NCBI RefSeq assembly: GCF_041821065.1
Contig: NZ_JBGUAX010000004.1
Span: 310,001-374,000 of the forward strand
DNA: 64,000 nucleotides
Source: Egicoccus sp. AB-alg2
Lineage (GTDB): Bacteria; Actinomycetota; Nitriliruptoria; Nitriliruptorales; Nitriliruptoraceae
Reading direction: 5' to 3'
The notes under the pieces are model-generated. The model ran no database searches. It was not told the origin of the DNA and was given only the letters and a program-made list of their open reading frames with translations. The translations under genes were made by a program, and so were the position numbers. Positions 9,988-18,114 of the stretch are shown here, in pieces. Every line of letters begins with the position of its first letter. Positions within the stretch are counted from its first letter, which is position 1.

Positions 9988-11025
9988 GTGGCCGTCCGAG
10001 GCCACCCGAGGCCAGGCCGGGGGTTGGAAGAGATCGCCGAGGCGGCGACGGCGCTGTTCCACGCGCTCGCCGACGGAGCCGCCGTGTTCGAGCTGCTGCC
10101 AGGGGGCGACGACCTGCGCGTCGTCGTGGCCAACGCGGCCGCGGCAGCCGTCTTCCAGCTGCCCGAGGCGCAACTGCGAGGTCGCCTGGGTAGCGAGCTG
10201 TACCCGCCGGACGAACTCGCCGACGTGCTGCGACGTGCCCGTGACACGCTCGCGGCGGGCGGGCCGGTCAGCTACCGGGCCGTCCGCGAGCAGCCGTATG
10301 GCCGCCGCGTCGTGGAGGCGACGATGATCCCGTTCGGTCGCGAGCGGGTCGTGGTCCACGGCCGCGACATCTCCGAGCGCGCCGAGGCGCTGCGCCGGCT
10401 CGACGAGCTGGAGCGCCTGGCCGACATCGGCAGCTGGGGCTGGAACGTCGCCGACGGCACCGTGACCTGGTCGCGCCAGTACCGCCGCATCCTCGGGATC
10501 GCCGACGACGAGCCCGCCTCGATCCCGCGCGTGCTGGACCTGGTCCACCCCGACGATCGCGACCGCGTCCTCGGCCGCATCGACGTGGTGGGGTCGGGAC
10601 GCGACATCGTGCGGGGGATCACCTACCGCATCGTGCGCCCCAGCGGCGAGGTCCGCGTCGTGCAGTCCCGGGGCGAGGTCGTCACGGATGCGGACGCGCG
10701 CCCGGTCCGCGTGTTCGGCACCATGCAGGACGTGACCGAGCAGCAGCGGGCCGAGCAGGCGTGCCGGCAACTCGATCGGGCGCTCGCGCGACAGCGGCAG
10801 GCGCTGGAGCTCAACGACAACGTCGTGCAGGGCCTCTCGGCGGCATGGCTGGCGTTCGAGCTGGGACAGCACCAGGAGGGCATCGACCTCGTCCAGCGCA
10901 CCACGCTCGATGCACAGGGGTTCATCAGCCGCCTGTTGCGCGAGGCCGCCGAGGACGAGCCGCTGCAGCCGGGCGCGCTGGCCCGCGTCGCACCCGCCAA
11001 CGTCGACCACCCGGAGGGCGGATGA
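9988..11025 (+). CDS. Two-PAS sensor protein without a kinase domain
   Basis: 345 aa from GTG 9988. A TACGCT -10-like box at 9974-9979 puts the transcript start almost on the GTG, so a leaderless message is likely; this decided the start. PAS 1 spans about residues 15-130 and ends VVHGRDISERAEAL; PAS 2 spans about 145-255 (IGSWGWNVADGTVTWS to FGTMQDVTEQQRAEQ). The remaining 80 residues hold a helical segment ELNDNVVQGLSAAWLAFELG that resembles the HisKA_3 phosphoacceptor helix but has Asn where His would be, and no ATPase domain follows. It overlaps the response regulator by 4 bases, so the two should work as a pair. The signal is unknown. Confidence 0.75.
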   Translation: MAVRGHPRPGRGLEEIAEAATALFHALADGAAVFELLPGGDDLRVVVANAAAAAVFQLPEAQLRGRLGSELYPPDELADVLRRARDTLAAGGPVSYRAVREQPYGRRVVEATMIPFGRERVVVHGRDISERAEALRRLDELERLADIGSWGWNVADGTVTWSRQYRRILGIADDEPASIPRVLDLVHPDDRDRVLGRIDVVGSGRDIVRGITYRIVRPSGEVRVVQSRGEVVTDADARPVRVFGTMQDVTEQQRAEQACRQLDRALARQRQALELNDNVVQGLSAAWLAFELGQHQEGIDLVQRTTLDAQGFISRLLREAAEDEPLQPGALARVAPANVDHPEGG

Positions 11026-11387
11026 GCTGGCGTCTGGTGCTGGCCGACGACGACGCGACCCTCCGGCGCCTGCTGCGGCTGCTGCTCGAACGCGACGGAC
11101 GGTTCGAGGTCGTCGGCGAGGCCGCGGACGGTCGCGAGGCGCTGACGGCGCTGACGGAGACCGACCCCGACCTGCTGCTGCTCGATCTGGCCATGCCGAA
11201 CATGGACGGCCTCGAGGTGCTGGCGGAACTCGACGGGACCGACCGTCCGGTCGTCGTCGTGCTGACGGGGTTCGCCGAGGACGACCTGTGCCGACAGGTG
11301 CTGTCGCTGGGCGCGCGGGCGTGCCTGCAGAAGGGCAACGACTTCGCGAGCCTGACCGAGCGGCTGGCCGCCGCCGTGGCGGCCTGA
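11022..11387 (+). CDS. Single-domain response regulator
   Basis: 121 aa; ATG 11022 overlaps the PAS gene stop (ATGA). It is a receiver domain only: acidic cluster LADDDATLRRL, phosphoacceptor Asp in DLLLLDLAMPNMDG, switch Thr in VVVVLTGFAEDD and Lys in CLQKGNDF. There is no output domain, so it must act through protein contacts, as CheY-like or phosphorelay regulators do. The upstream partner lacks a catalytic domain, so a kinase elsewhere may phosphorylate it. Confidence 0.85.
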   Translation: MSWRLVLADDDATLRRLLRLLLERDGRFEVVGEAADGREALTALTETDPDLLLLDLAMPNMDGLEVLAELDGTDRPVVVVLTGFAEDDLCRQVLSLGARACLQKGNDFASLTERLAAAVAA

Positions 11388-11392
11388 CGCGA

Positions 11393-12148
11393 CTACGGGC
11401 GGAGCCGGTCGGCCAGCGCCGGGAGCCAGTCGACGAGGTCGTCGGCGACGACCGCGTCGGCGACGCGGTCGTACGGCGTCGGTTCGGCGTTGGCGATCAC
11501 CAGCCGGGCACCGGCTTCCAGGGCGGTGCGCGGCAGCAACGCCACGGGATGCACGGTGAGCGAGGTCCCGAGCGCGAGGAACACCTCGCAGCCGATCGCG
11601 GCCTCGTGGGCCCGCTGCAACTGCCCGGGGTCCAGGGACTGGCCGAACGAGACCGTCGCCGCCTTCAGCAGTCCGCCGCAACGCTCGCAGTGCGGGTCGT
11701 CGTCGCCCGCGGCGACCCTCGCCAGCACGTCCGGCATCGGTCGGCGGTCGCCGCATTCGAGGCACCGGGTGAACCGGTTCGTGCCGTGCACCTCGACGAC
11801 GCGTGCGGGGTCGCTGCCGGCGTCCTGGTGCAGGCCGTCGGTGTTCTGCGTGACCAGCACGTCGAGGTGGCCGAGGCGTTCGAGGTCCGCGAGCGCCACG
11901 TGTGCCTCGTTCGGGCGTGGCCGCAGGTGGGCGTCGGCGGCGCGCTGCCGCCAGAGGTCCCGGCGCGTGTCCGGCTCGGTCAGCCAGACGTCGATGCTCG
12001 AGCGGCGCTCCGCGGCGGGGTCCCGGGTCCAGACACCCTGCGGCCCGCGGTAGTCGGGGATCCCGGAGGCCGTGGAGACGCCGGCGCCGGTCAGTGCAAC
12101 GACCCGGCGCGCGGTGCGGATCCACCCCGCGACCTCGTCGACATCCAC
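11393..12148 (-). CDS. Sir2-family NAD-dependent protein deacylase
   Basis: 251 aa from GTG 12148. Sirtuins remove acyl groups from lysine using NAD+. Visible motifs in order: NAD-binding TGAGVSTASGIPDYRGPQGVW, catalytic-site LVTQNTDGLHQDAG and VEVHGTN, four zinc cysteines (CLECGDRR and CERCGG), then ALGTSLTVHPVALLP and VIANAEPTPYD. An upstream in-frame ATG at 12229 would add a Cys/Arg-rich stretch foreign to the family, so the GTG, with a GGAAGG element upstream, is preferred. It is convergent with the response regulator, 5 bases away. Possible target: regulation of acyl-CoA synthetases or catabolic enzymes; this is family knowledge, not seen here. Confidence 0.85.
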   Translation of the reverse strand: MDVDEVAGWIRTARRVVALTGAGVSTASGIPDYRGPQGVWTRDPAAERRSSIDVWLTEPDTRRDLWRQRAADAHLRPRPNEAHVALADLERLGHLDVLVTQNTDGLHQDAGSDPARVVEVHGTNRFTRCLECGDRRPMPDVLARVAAGDDDPHCERCGGLLKAATVSFGQSLDPGQLQRAHEAAIGCEVFLALGTSLTVHPVALLPRTALEAGARLVIANAEPTPYDRVADAVVADDLVDWLPALADRLRP

Positions 12149-12287
12149 CGCTTTCGTCGCCTTCCCGCGTCCGCGTCGGGCGCACGGTAGGCGCCGGCCC
12201 CGCGGGCTGCAGATCCGGCATGGTCGCACAGCGCACCGGTACCCGGTTCGGCAGAGGTTGACGACGCCCCGGGGGTCCGGCCTTCGC

Positions 12288-12293
12288 TAGCGT
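12288..12293 (+). promoter_or_regulatory. -10 box of the Mo-hydroxylase operon
   Basis: TAGCGT, the same hexamer seen before several other genes here, 27 bases upstream of the coxM-type GTG start. A TTGACG lies at 12258-12263 but the 24-base spacing is too long for a standard pair. Confidence 0.4.
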
Positions 12294-12320
12294 CCCACGC
12301 TCGGAGGCGAGGGAGATCAT

Positions 12321-13232
12321 GTGAAGCCCCCGGTGTTCGCCTACCACGCACCGCGGTCGGTCGAGGAGACGCTCGAGCTGTTGGCGCAGCTCGGCGCCGA
12401 GGCGAAGGTGCTCGCCGGCGGCCAGTCGCTGGTGCCGATGCTCAACATGCGACTGGTGGCGCCGGCCGTCCTGGTCGACATCCGGCACCTCGACGACCTC
12501 GACACCGTCGAGGTCGCCGACGGCCGCGTCCGCGTCGGCGCCCGGGTGCGCCACCGCCGCCTGGAGCGTGACGACGCGGCCCATGCGGCCCAACCGGTGC
12601 TGCGCGAGGCGCTGGAGCTGGTCGCCCACCCCGTCATCCGCAACCGCGGCACCAGCGTCGGCTCCATCGTCCACGCCGACCCGGCCGCCGAGCTGCCGGC
12701 CGTCGTCGCACTGCTGGACGCGCGGCTGGAGCTGACGTCGCGTGACGGCGTGCGGCACGTGACGGGCGCGGACGCGTTCCTCGGCCCCTTGGAGAGCGCG
12801 CTGCGGCCCGGCGAGCTGGCGACGGCCGTGGAGTTCCCGGTCCGGTCCCCGTACGGCGGCGCCGCCGTCGAGGAGTTGGCGCGCCGGCACGGCGACTACG
12901 CACTCGCGGGCGTGGCGGCACAGGTCGACCTCGACGAGGACCGCCGGGTGACCGCGGCGAAGGCGGCGTTCTTCGGGGTCGGTGGCGAACCGGCCGCGAT
13001 CGACGTGGGCCAGGCGCTGGCCGGTCAGCCCGCCGACGCGCTGCGCGTCGACGACGCGGTCGGCCTCGCCCGCGACGGGCTGGACCCCGACGACGACATC
13101 CACGCGACCGCGTCCTACCGGCGCCACCTCGCCGGGGTGCTGCTGGGCCGGGCGCTGGTCCGCGCCGCCGCGGCCGCCACGACGCCGACCGCGGCCTCGA
13201 CGCCCGACCCGGCCCGGGAGGTGCACGCGTGA
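12321..13232 (+). CDS. coxM: Molybdenum hydroxylase FAD subunit (CoxM/XdhB type)
   Basis: 303 aa from GTG 12321, with GAGGGAG upstream. It carries FAD between the iron-sulfur subunit and an external acceptor. N-terminal FAD loop: AKVLAGGQSLVPMLNMRL; the second FAD loop: RNRGTSVGSIVHADPAAELPA; CO_deh_flav_C domain from about residue 180. First gene of an operon whose members overlap by 4 bases (coxM-coxS-coxL-coxG-amidase). Symbols follow family shape only; this is not a CO dehydrogenase (see the large subunit). Confidence 0.9.
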   Translation: MKPPVFAYHAPRSVEETLELLAQLGAEAKVLAGGQSLVPMLNMRLVAPAVLVDIRHLDDLDTVEVADGRVRVGARVRHRRLERDDAAHAAQPVLREALELVAHPVIRNRGTSVGSIVHADPAAELPAVVALLDARLELTSRDGVRHVTGADAFLGPLESALRPGELATAVEFPVRSPYGGAAVEELARRHGDYALAGVAAQVDLDEDRRVTAAKAAFFGVGGEPAAIDVGQALAGQPADALRVDDAVGLARDGLDPDDDIHATASYRRHLAGVLLGRALVRAAAAATTPTAASTPDPAREVHA

Positions 13233-13780
13233 CCGAGGAATTGCACGACGTCACCGTGACGGTCAACGGCGCGCTGCACCGCGCGTCCGTGCCGGCGCGG
13301 CGCCTGCTGTCCGACTTCCTGCGCCACGACCTGCGACTGACCGGCACCCACGTGGGCTGCGAGCACGGCGTCTGCGGGGCCTGCACCGTCCTGCTCGACG
13401 GAGAGCCGGTCCGTTCGTGCCTGACGTTCGCCGTGTCGGTCGACGGCGCGGCCGTCACCACCGTGGAGGGTCTGGCCGCCGAGGACGGCACGCTGCACCC
13501 GGTGCAGCAGGCGTTCCAGGACTGCCACGGCCTGCAGTGCGGGTTCTGCACCCCCGGCTTCGTGATGAGCGCCTGCGGGTTCCTGGCCGAGCACGCGGAG
13601 CCACGGCCGGACCAGATCCGCGAGGGCATGGCCGGCAACCTGTGCCGCTGCACCGGCTACGCCGGCATCCTGGCGGCCGTCGAGCAGGCCGCCGGGGTGC
13701 TGCGCGAGACCGGCGCCGACCCGCGGGACCGGCACGTCGCACGCGACCGCGGGCACGACGAGGCGGAGGTGTCGTCGTGA
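13229..13780 (+). CDS. coxS: Molybdenum hydroxylase [2Fe-2S] subunit (CoxS/XdhC-small type)
   Basis: 183 aa. Plant-type [2Fe-2S] domain with VGCEHGVCGACTVLLDGEPVRSC near residues 45-70, then the fused four-helix [2Fe-2S] domain with LQCGFCTPGFVMSA and GNLCRCTGYAGI. Both clusters are complete, so electron flow from the Mo site to FAD is intact. It ends with a charged tail of about 25 residues longer than most CoxS proteins. GTG start overlaps coxM stop; the end overlaps the coxL start. Confidence 0.92.
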   Translation: MTEELHDVTVTVNGALHRASVPARRLLSDFLRHDLRLTGTHVGCEHGVCGACTVLLDGEPVRSCLTFAVSVDGAAVTTVEGLAAEDGTLHPVQQAFQDCHGLQCGFCTPGFVMSACGFLAEHAEPRPDQIREGMAGNLCRCTGYAGILAAVEQAAGVLRETGADPRDRHVARDRGHDEAEVSS

Positions 13781-16158
13781 CCACGCGCCAGTTCGGGACC
13801 GCGGTCGCCCGCGTCGAGGACCCGCGTCTGTTGCGCGGCGAGGGGCGCTACCTCGACGACCTCGGCCACGACGCGCTGGCCGTGGCCATCCTGCGCAGCC
13901 CCCATGCGCACGCACGGATCCGCGACATCGACGTGACCGCCGCCGTCGACGTGGACGGGCTGGTCGCGATCTACACCTACGAGGACCTGCCGCCACGACT
14001 GCAGCAGGCGATGCCGCTGCTCATCCCGCACCCGTCGCTGACCGCGCCCGTGACCCAGAAGGTGCTGGCCGACGGCGAGGTCAACCACGTCGGCGAAGCG
14101 GTCGCGATGGTCGTCGCCAGCGACCGGTACGTCGCCGAGGACGTCCTCGACCGCATCCGCGTCGACTACGAGATCCTGCCGGCCGTCGTCGACCTCGAGG
14201 TGGCCGTCGGGAACGGGGGCGCCGTCCACGACGCCGTGCCGGGCAACGTGGCCGCGGAGATGGAGCAGACCATCGGCGACGCGCCGTCCGCGATCGAGGC
14301 GGCCCCGCACCGGCTCTCGCTGCGGCTGGACATCGAGCGTTCCGCGTCCACGCCGATGGAGGGCCGCGGCGTCCACGCCCGGTGGGACCCCGACGACCGG
14401 CGGCTGCGGGTCCACACCTCCACACAGGCCCCCACCAGCGTCCGCGCCGCCATCGCCACCTTCCTGGAGCTCGACTTCGCTCAGGTCGAGGTGGTCGTGC
14501 CCGACGTCGGCGGCGGCTTCGGCGTGAAGATCATGCACCCGTGGCCCGAGGAGATCCTCGTGCCCTGGGCGGCGCGGCTGCTGGGACACGACGTCAAGTT
14601 CACCGAGGACCGCCACGAGCACTTCGTCTCGGCCAACCACGAGCGCGGCCAGGTCCAGTGGGTCGAGGTCGGTTTCGACGACGACGGACGCATCCTCGGC
14701 CTGGACGTGCGGTTCCTCCACGACCACGGGGCCTACATCCCGTACGGCCTGATCGTGCCGATCATCACGTCCACGCAGCTGCTGGGGCCCTACCGGATCG
14801 AGCACTACCGGGTCCGCTTCCAGAGCGTCTACACGAACAAGACGCCCGTGACCCCCTACCGCGGCGCCGGCCGTCCCCAGGGCTGCTTCCTGATGGAGCG
14901 CACGGTCGACGCCATCGCCGCGCAGCTCGGCCTCGACCGCACCGAGGTGCGCGCCCGCAACTTCATCCAGCCCGACGAGATGCCCTACGCCTTCGGCCTG
15001 ACCTTCCAGGACGGCCGCGACTACACCTACGACTCCGGCGACTTCCCCGCCTCGCTGGCCAAGCTCAAGGAACTGGTCGACTGGGACGGCTTCGCCGCCC
15101 GCAAGGAGGCGGCCGCCGCCGAGGGTCGCCTGCTGGGCATCGGCCTCGCCTGCTACGTCGAGGGCACGGGCGTCGGTCCGTACGAGGGCGGCCACGTCCT
15201 GGTCGAACCCAACGGCACCGTGCAGGTCGCAACCGGCCTGGGCACCCAGGGGCAGGGGCACCAGACCGCGTTCGCGCAGATCGCCGCCGACGAGCTGGGG
15301 GTGCCGCTCGAGCAGGTGAAGGTCGTCACGGGCGACACGCGCCGGTTCCAGTACGCCGTCGGCACCTTCGCGTCGCGCGCCGCGGTCATGTCCGGCAACG
15401 CGATCCACCTCGCCGCCCGCAAGGTGCGGGAAAAGGCCCTGCAGCTGGCCTCCGACGCCCTGGAGGTCGACGTCGAGGATCTCGAGCTGGCCGACGGGCG
15501 CGTCCAGGTCGTCGGCAGCCCGGACACCGGTTTGCCGCTCTCCATGCTGGCGACGCTGTCCAACCCGCTGCGCTACGCCTTCGACGAGCACGCCAAGGCC
15601 GCGACCCAGTTCGCCGGCCCCAACGACCCGAACAAGCCGCCCGTCGCCGAAGGGCAGGCCCCGGGCCTGGAGGGCACGGACTACTACTCGCCGGTGCGCT
15701 CGACGTTCGCCAACGGCATGCACGCCGTCGAGGTCGAGGTCGACCCAGCCACCTCCGACATCCGCATCCAGCGCTACGCGGTGGTGCACGACTGCGGCAA
15801 CCTCATCAACCCCCGCATCGTCCAGGGCCAGGTCCTGGGCGGGGTGGCCCAGGGCGTCGGTGGCGCGCTGTACGAGCGCATGGCCTACGACGAGCACGGC
15901 CAGCTGCTCAACGCGTCGTTCATGGACTTCCTCATGCCCTATGCGACCGAAGTCCCGCCGGTGGAGATCGACCACCTGGAGACGCCGTCGCCGCTGAACC
16001 CGCTGGGGATCAAGGGTGCCGGCGAGGCCGGGGTCATCCCCGGCTCGGCCGCCATCGCCGCCGCCATCGAGGACGCGACGGGGGTCCCCATCCACGCCAT
16101 GCCGATCTCGCCGTCGCAGCTGCACGAGCTGCGCACGGCCGCAGGAGGTGCCCAGTGA
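13777..16158 (+). CDS. Molybdenum hydroxylase large subunit (not form I CO dehydrogenase)
   Basis: 793 aa from GTG 13777. It binds the Mo-cytosine-dinucleotide cofactor and hydroxylates a substrate carbon with water as oxygen source. Motifs include VRGEGRYLDDL-like start, DVGGGFGVKIMHPWPEE for cofactor binding, GLGTQGQGHQTAFAQIAADE, and the catalytic Glu750 in IKGAGEAGVIPG. The active-site loop at 360-366 reads PYRGAGR, not the AYxCSFR loop with the S-selanyl-cysteine copper site of aerobic CO dehydrogenase, so CO is not the substrate. Neighbours (barbiturase-type enzyme, NCS2 permease, amidase) make an N-heterocycle likely; uracil/thymine hydroxylation to barbiturate is my preferred reading. 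Overlaps both flanking genes. Confidence 0.9.
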   Translation: MTTRQFGTAVARVEDPRLLRGEGRYLDDLGHDALAVAILRSPHAHARIRDIDVTAAVDVDGLVAIYTYEDLPPRLQQAMPLLIPHPSLTAPVTQKVLADGEVNHVGEAVAMVVASDRYVAEDVLDRIRVDYEILPAVVDLEVAVGNGGAVHDAVPGNVAAEMEQTIGDAPSAIEAAPHRLSLRLDIERSASTPMEGRGVHARWDPDDRRLRVHTSTQAPTSVRAAIATFLELDFAQVEVVVPDVGGGFGVKIMHPWPEEILVPWAARLLGHDVKFTEDRHEHFVSANHERGQVQWVEVGFDDDGRILGLDVRFLHDHGAYIPYGLIVPIITSTQLLGPYRIEHYRVRFQSVYTNKTPVTPYRGAGRPQGCFLMERTVDAIAAQLGLDRTEVRARNFIQPDEMPYAFGLTFQDGRDYTYDSGDFPASLAKLKELVDWDGFAARKEAAAAEGRLLGIGLACYVEGTGVGPYEGGHVLVEPNGTVQVATGLGTQGQGHQTAFAQIAADELGVPLEQVKVVTGDTRRFQYAVGTFASRAAVMSGNAIHLAARKVREKALQLASDALEVDVEDLELADGRVQVVGSPDTGLPLSMLATLSNPLRYAFDEHAKAATQFAGPNDPNKPPVAEGQAPGLEGTDYYSPVRSTFANGMHAVEVEVDPATSDIRIQRYAVVHDCGNLINPRIVQGQVLGGVAQGVGGALYERMAYDEHGQLLNASFMDFLMPYATEVPPVEIDHLETPSPLNPLGIKGAGEAGVIPGSAAIAAAIEDATGVPIHAMPISPSQLHELRTAAGGAQ

Positions 16159-16835
16159 AGGTGTCCGGGACGTACACGCTCGCCGCGCCGCGCCAGCAGG
16201 TCTGGGAGGCACTGCAGGACCCGTCCGTGCTCGCACGCACGATCCCGGGCTGCGAAGCGCTGGAGGTCACCGGCGACGACGCGTACGCCGCCACCGTCAC
16301 GGCGGGGGTGGCCAGCGTGAAGGGCACCTACCAGGGGCAGGTCCAGCTGCGCGACAAGCAGGTGCCCTCCAGCTACCGGCTGCAGGCCGAGGGCGCCGGC
16401 GCGCCCGGCACCATCCGCGCGGACGCGCTGATCCGCCTCGAGGACCACGACGGCGACCGTACGCGGGTGACCTTCGACGCCGACGCCGTCATCGGCGGGA
16501 TGATCGGCGGGGTCGGCCAACGGATGCTCGCCGGCGTCGCGAAGAAGACGGCCGGCGAGTTCTTCGCCGCGGTCGAACGCGAGCTGCTCGGCGTCCCGGC
16601 CGAGGTGGCGGCCGAGGTACCGGCCGCGGCCCCCGCGGCCCCCGCGGCCCCCGCGGTCGCGGCGGCGGGCGAGGCGCCCGCCGCGGCCGCGCCCGTGGTC
16701 GGCCAGGTCTTCCGCGGGGCGCCGCGCCCGGCGGCGGCCGCCCCCAGCCGCCTGACCGAGCTGCTGGCGGCCTTCGGGCTCGGCGCGCTGGTCGCGATCG
16801 TCGGAGTGATCGTCGGCCGCCGGATGCGGCCGTGA
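16155..16835 (+). CDS. coxG: CoxG-like SRPBCC protein with membrane anchor
   Basis: 226 aa, GTG 16155 after a GGAGGTG ribosome site. Residues 1-145 are the CO_deh_subunit-G (SRPBCC) fold: KVSGTYTLAAPRQQVWEAL, then TIPGCEALEV and the GMIGGVGQRMLAG helix. An Ala/Pro linker (about 150-200) leads to a C-terminal transmembrane helix, LAAFGLGALVAIVGVIVG, ending in basic residues. CoxG in Oligotropha is proposed to tether the Mo-hydroxylase to the membrane and may bind small molecules. The same role fits here and suggests the enzyme passes electrons to the respiratory chain. Overlaps coxL and the amidase gene. Confidence 0.85.
   Translation: MKVSGTYTLAAPRQQVWEALQDPSVLARTIPGCEALEVTGDDAYAATVTAGVASVKGTYQGQVQLRDKQVPSSYRLQAEGAGAPGTIRADALIRLEDHDGDRTRVTFDADAVIGGMIGGVGQRMLAGVAKKTAGEFFAAVERELLGVPAEVAAEVPAAAPAAPAAPAVAAAGEAPAAAAPVVGQVFRGAPRPAAAAPSRLTELLAAFGLGALVAIVGVIVGRRMRP
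16626..16652 (+). repeat. Three 9-bp tandem repeats in the coxG linker
   Basis: GCGGCCCCC occurs three times in a row, in frame, encoding an Ala-Ala-Pro linker. A likely slippage site that can lengthen or shorten the linker without a frameshift. Confidence 0.7.
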
Positions 16836-18112
16836 GTCTCGTACGGGACACCGGCGTCCGGACCATCCGCGACCGGATCGCCGCCGGTGAGGCCTCGGTC
16901 GTCGAGGTGGTGCAGGACCACCTCGACGCCATCGTGGACCGCGAGGACGACCTGCACGCGTGGGCGCACCTCGACCCCGACCTCGCCCTCGCCCAGGCGC
17001 GGGCCCTCGACGCCCTCCCGGAGGACGAGCGCGGCCCGCTGCACGGCGTCCCGGTCGGGGTGAAGGACATCCTCGACACCCACGACCAACCGACCGCGCA
17101 CGGCTCGCCGATCTACGCGGGCCACCGGCCCGCCGCCGACGCGGTCGCCGTCGCACGGCTGCGGGCGGCCGGGGCCGTGGTGCTCGGCAAGACCGTCACC
17201 ACCGAGTTCGCGCTGTTCCAGCCCGGCCCGACCCGCAACCCGTTCGACCGCACGCGCACGCCGGGTGGCTCGTCCAGCGGTTCGGCCGCCGCGGTCGGTG
17301 CCGGGACCGTGCCGCTGGCGATCGGCACGCAGACGGCCGGCTCGGTCGTGCGGCCCGCGTCCTTCTGCGGGACCGTCGGCGCCAAGCCCACGTTCGGGGC
17401 GGTGCCGCTCGACGGCGTGAAGCTGTGCTCGCCGAGTCTCGACACGGTCGGCCTGCTCGGCCGCGACGTCGACGACGTCGCCCTCGGCCTGGGCGTCATG
17501 GCCGGCGACGTCGATCGCTTCCGCCCGGCCGAGCTCGGGGATCGTCCGGTCGTCGGCTTCCTGCGCACGCCCTGGTGGCACGAGGTCGAACGCCCGGCCC
17601 GCGGGGCCGTCGAGGCGGCCGTGACACGACTGGCCGGCGACGTCGACGTGGTCGAGGTCCGCCTGCCGGACGCGTTCGCGGGGCTCGTCGAGGCCCAGCA
17701 GGTCGTCATGGGTGTCGAGGTGCTCGACGCGCTGCGGCCGGAGATCGAGCAGCACACCTCACGGCTGAGCGCCCGGCTGCGGGCCTACCTCGACGACGCG
17801 CGCCGGCTCGTCGACGCCTACGACGACGCGATCGCGCTGCGTGACCGGTGCCGGGCCCAGCTCGACGAGGCCTTCGGCGACGTGCGGGTCGTGCTGGCAC
17901 CCAGCGTGCTCGGCGAGGCCCCCGACGCCGCGACCACCGGCGACCCGATGCTGTGCCGGCCCTGGACCCTGCTGGGTACCCCGACCGTCGCCGTCCCCGG
18001 GTTGACCGGCGCGGGCGGTCTGCCGCTGGGCGTGCAGACGGTCGCGCGACCCGGCGACGACGCCGGCGCCCTCGGCACCGCCCGCCTGCTCCACCGCCTG
18101 CTGACGGCGTAG
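16832..18112 (+). CDS. Amidase-signature enzyme (malonamidase/ureidomalonase candidate)
   Basis: 426 aa, GTG 16832 overlapping coxG by 4 bases. The Ser-cisSer-Lys triad is complete: Lys78 in PVGVKDILDT, cis-Ser147 in TPGGSSSGSAAAV and nucleophile Ser171 in TQTAGSVVRPA. Spacings of 69 and 24 residues equal those of malonamidase E2 (Lys62, Ser131, Ser155), whose usual length (about 412) is also similar. Being last in the Mo-hydroxylase operon, it should act on a product of that pathway. Malonamate to malonate plus ammonia, or direct cleavage of ureidomalonate, are the best guesses; an AtzF/AtzE-like or GatA-like role is less likely from context. The substrate is not readable directly because the triad spacing is shared across the family. 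Confidence 0.85.
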   Translation: MSLVRDTGVRTIRDRIAAGEASVVEVVQDHLDAIVDREDDLHAWAHLDPDLALAQARALDALPEDERGPLHGVPVGVKDILDTHDQPTAHGSPIYAGHRPAADAVAVARLRAAGAVVLGKTVTTEFALFQPGPTRNPFDRTRTPGGSSSGSAAAVGAGTVPLAIGTQTAGSVVRPASFCGTVGAKPTFGAVPLDGVKLCSPSLDTVGLLGRDVDDVALGLGVMAGDVDRFRPAELGDRPVVGFLRTPWWHEVERPARGAVEAAVTRLAGDVDVVEVRLPDAFAGLVEAQQVVMGVEVLDALRPEIEQHTSRLSARLRAYLDDARRLVDAYDDAIALRDRCRAQLDEAFGDVRVVLAPSVLGEAPDAATTGDPMLCRPWTLLGTPTVAVPGLTGAGGLPLGVQTVARPGDDAGALGTARLLHRLLTA

Positions 18113-18114
18113 CG

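Noticed and set aside
10623-13226. 867-codon minus-strand frame spanning PAS, response regulator, sirtuin and coxM regions
   Set aside because: Runs antisense to several recognised genes and covers the sirtuin in another frame; low-complexity product.
12321-16158. Aerobic carbon monoxide dehydrogenase
   Set aside because: Subunit layout fits, but the active-site loop is PYRGAGR and lacks the AYxCSFR motif with the copper-binding cysteine.
13657-16236. Long minus-strand frame opposite the Mo-hydroxylase large subunit
   Set aside because: Shadow of the strongly supported plus-strand gene; no motif, no ribosome site.
6985-18112. Cyanuric acid/atrazine pathway (AtzD-AtzE-AtzF)
   Set aside because: Only an AtzD-family enzyme and a generic amidase are present; the small AtzG-type subunit and biuret-processing neighbours are missing, and the genes are separated by unrelated functions.
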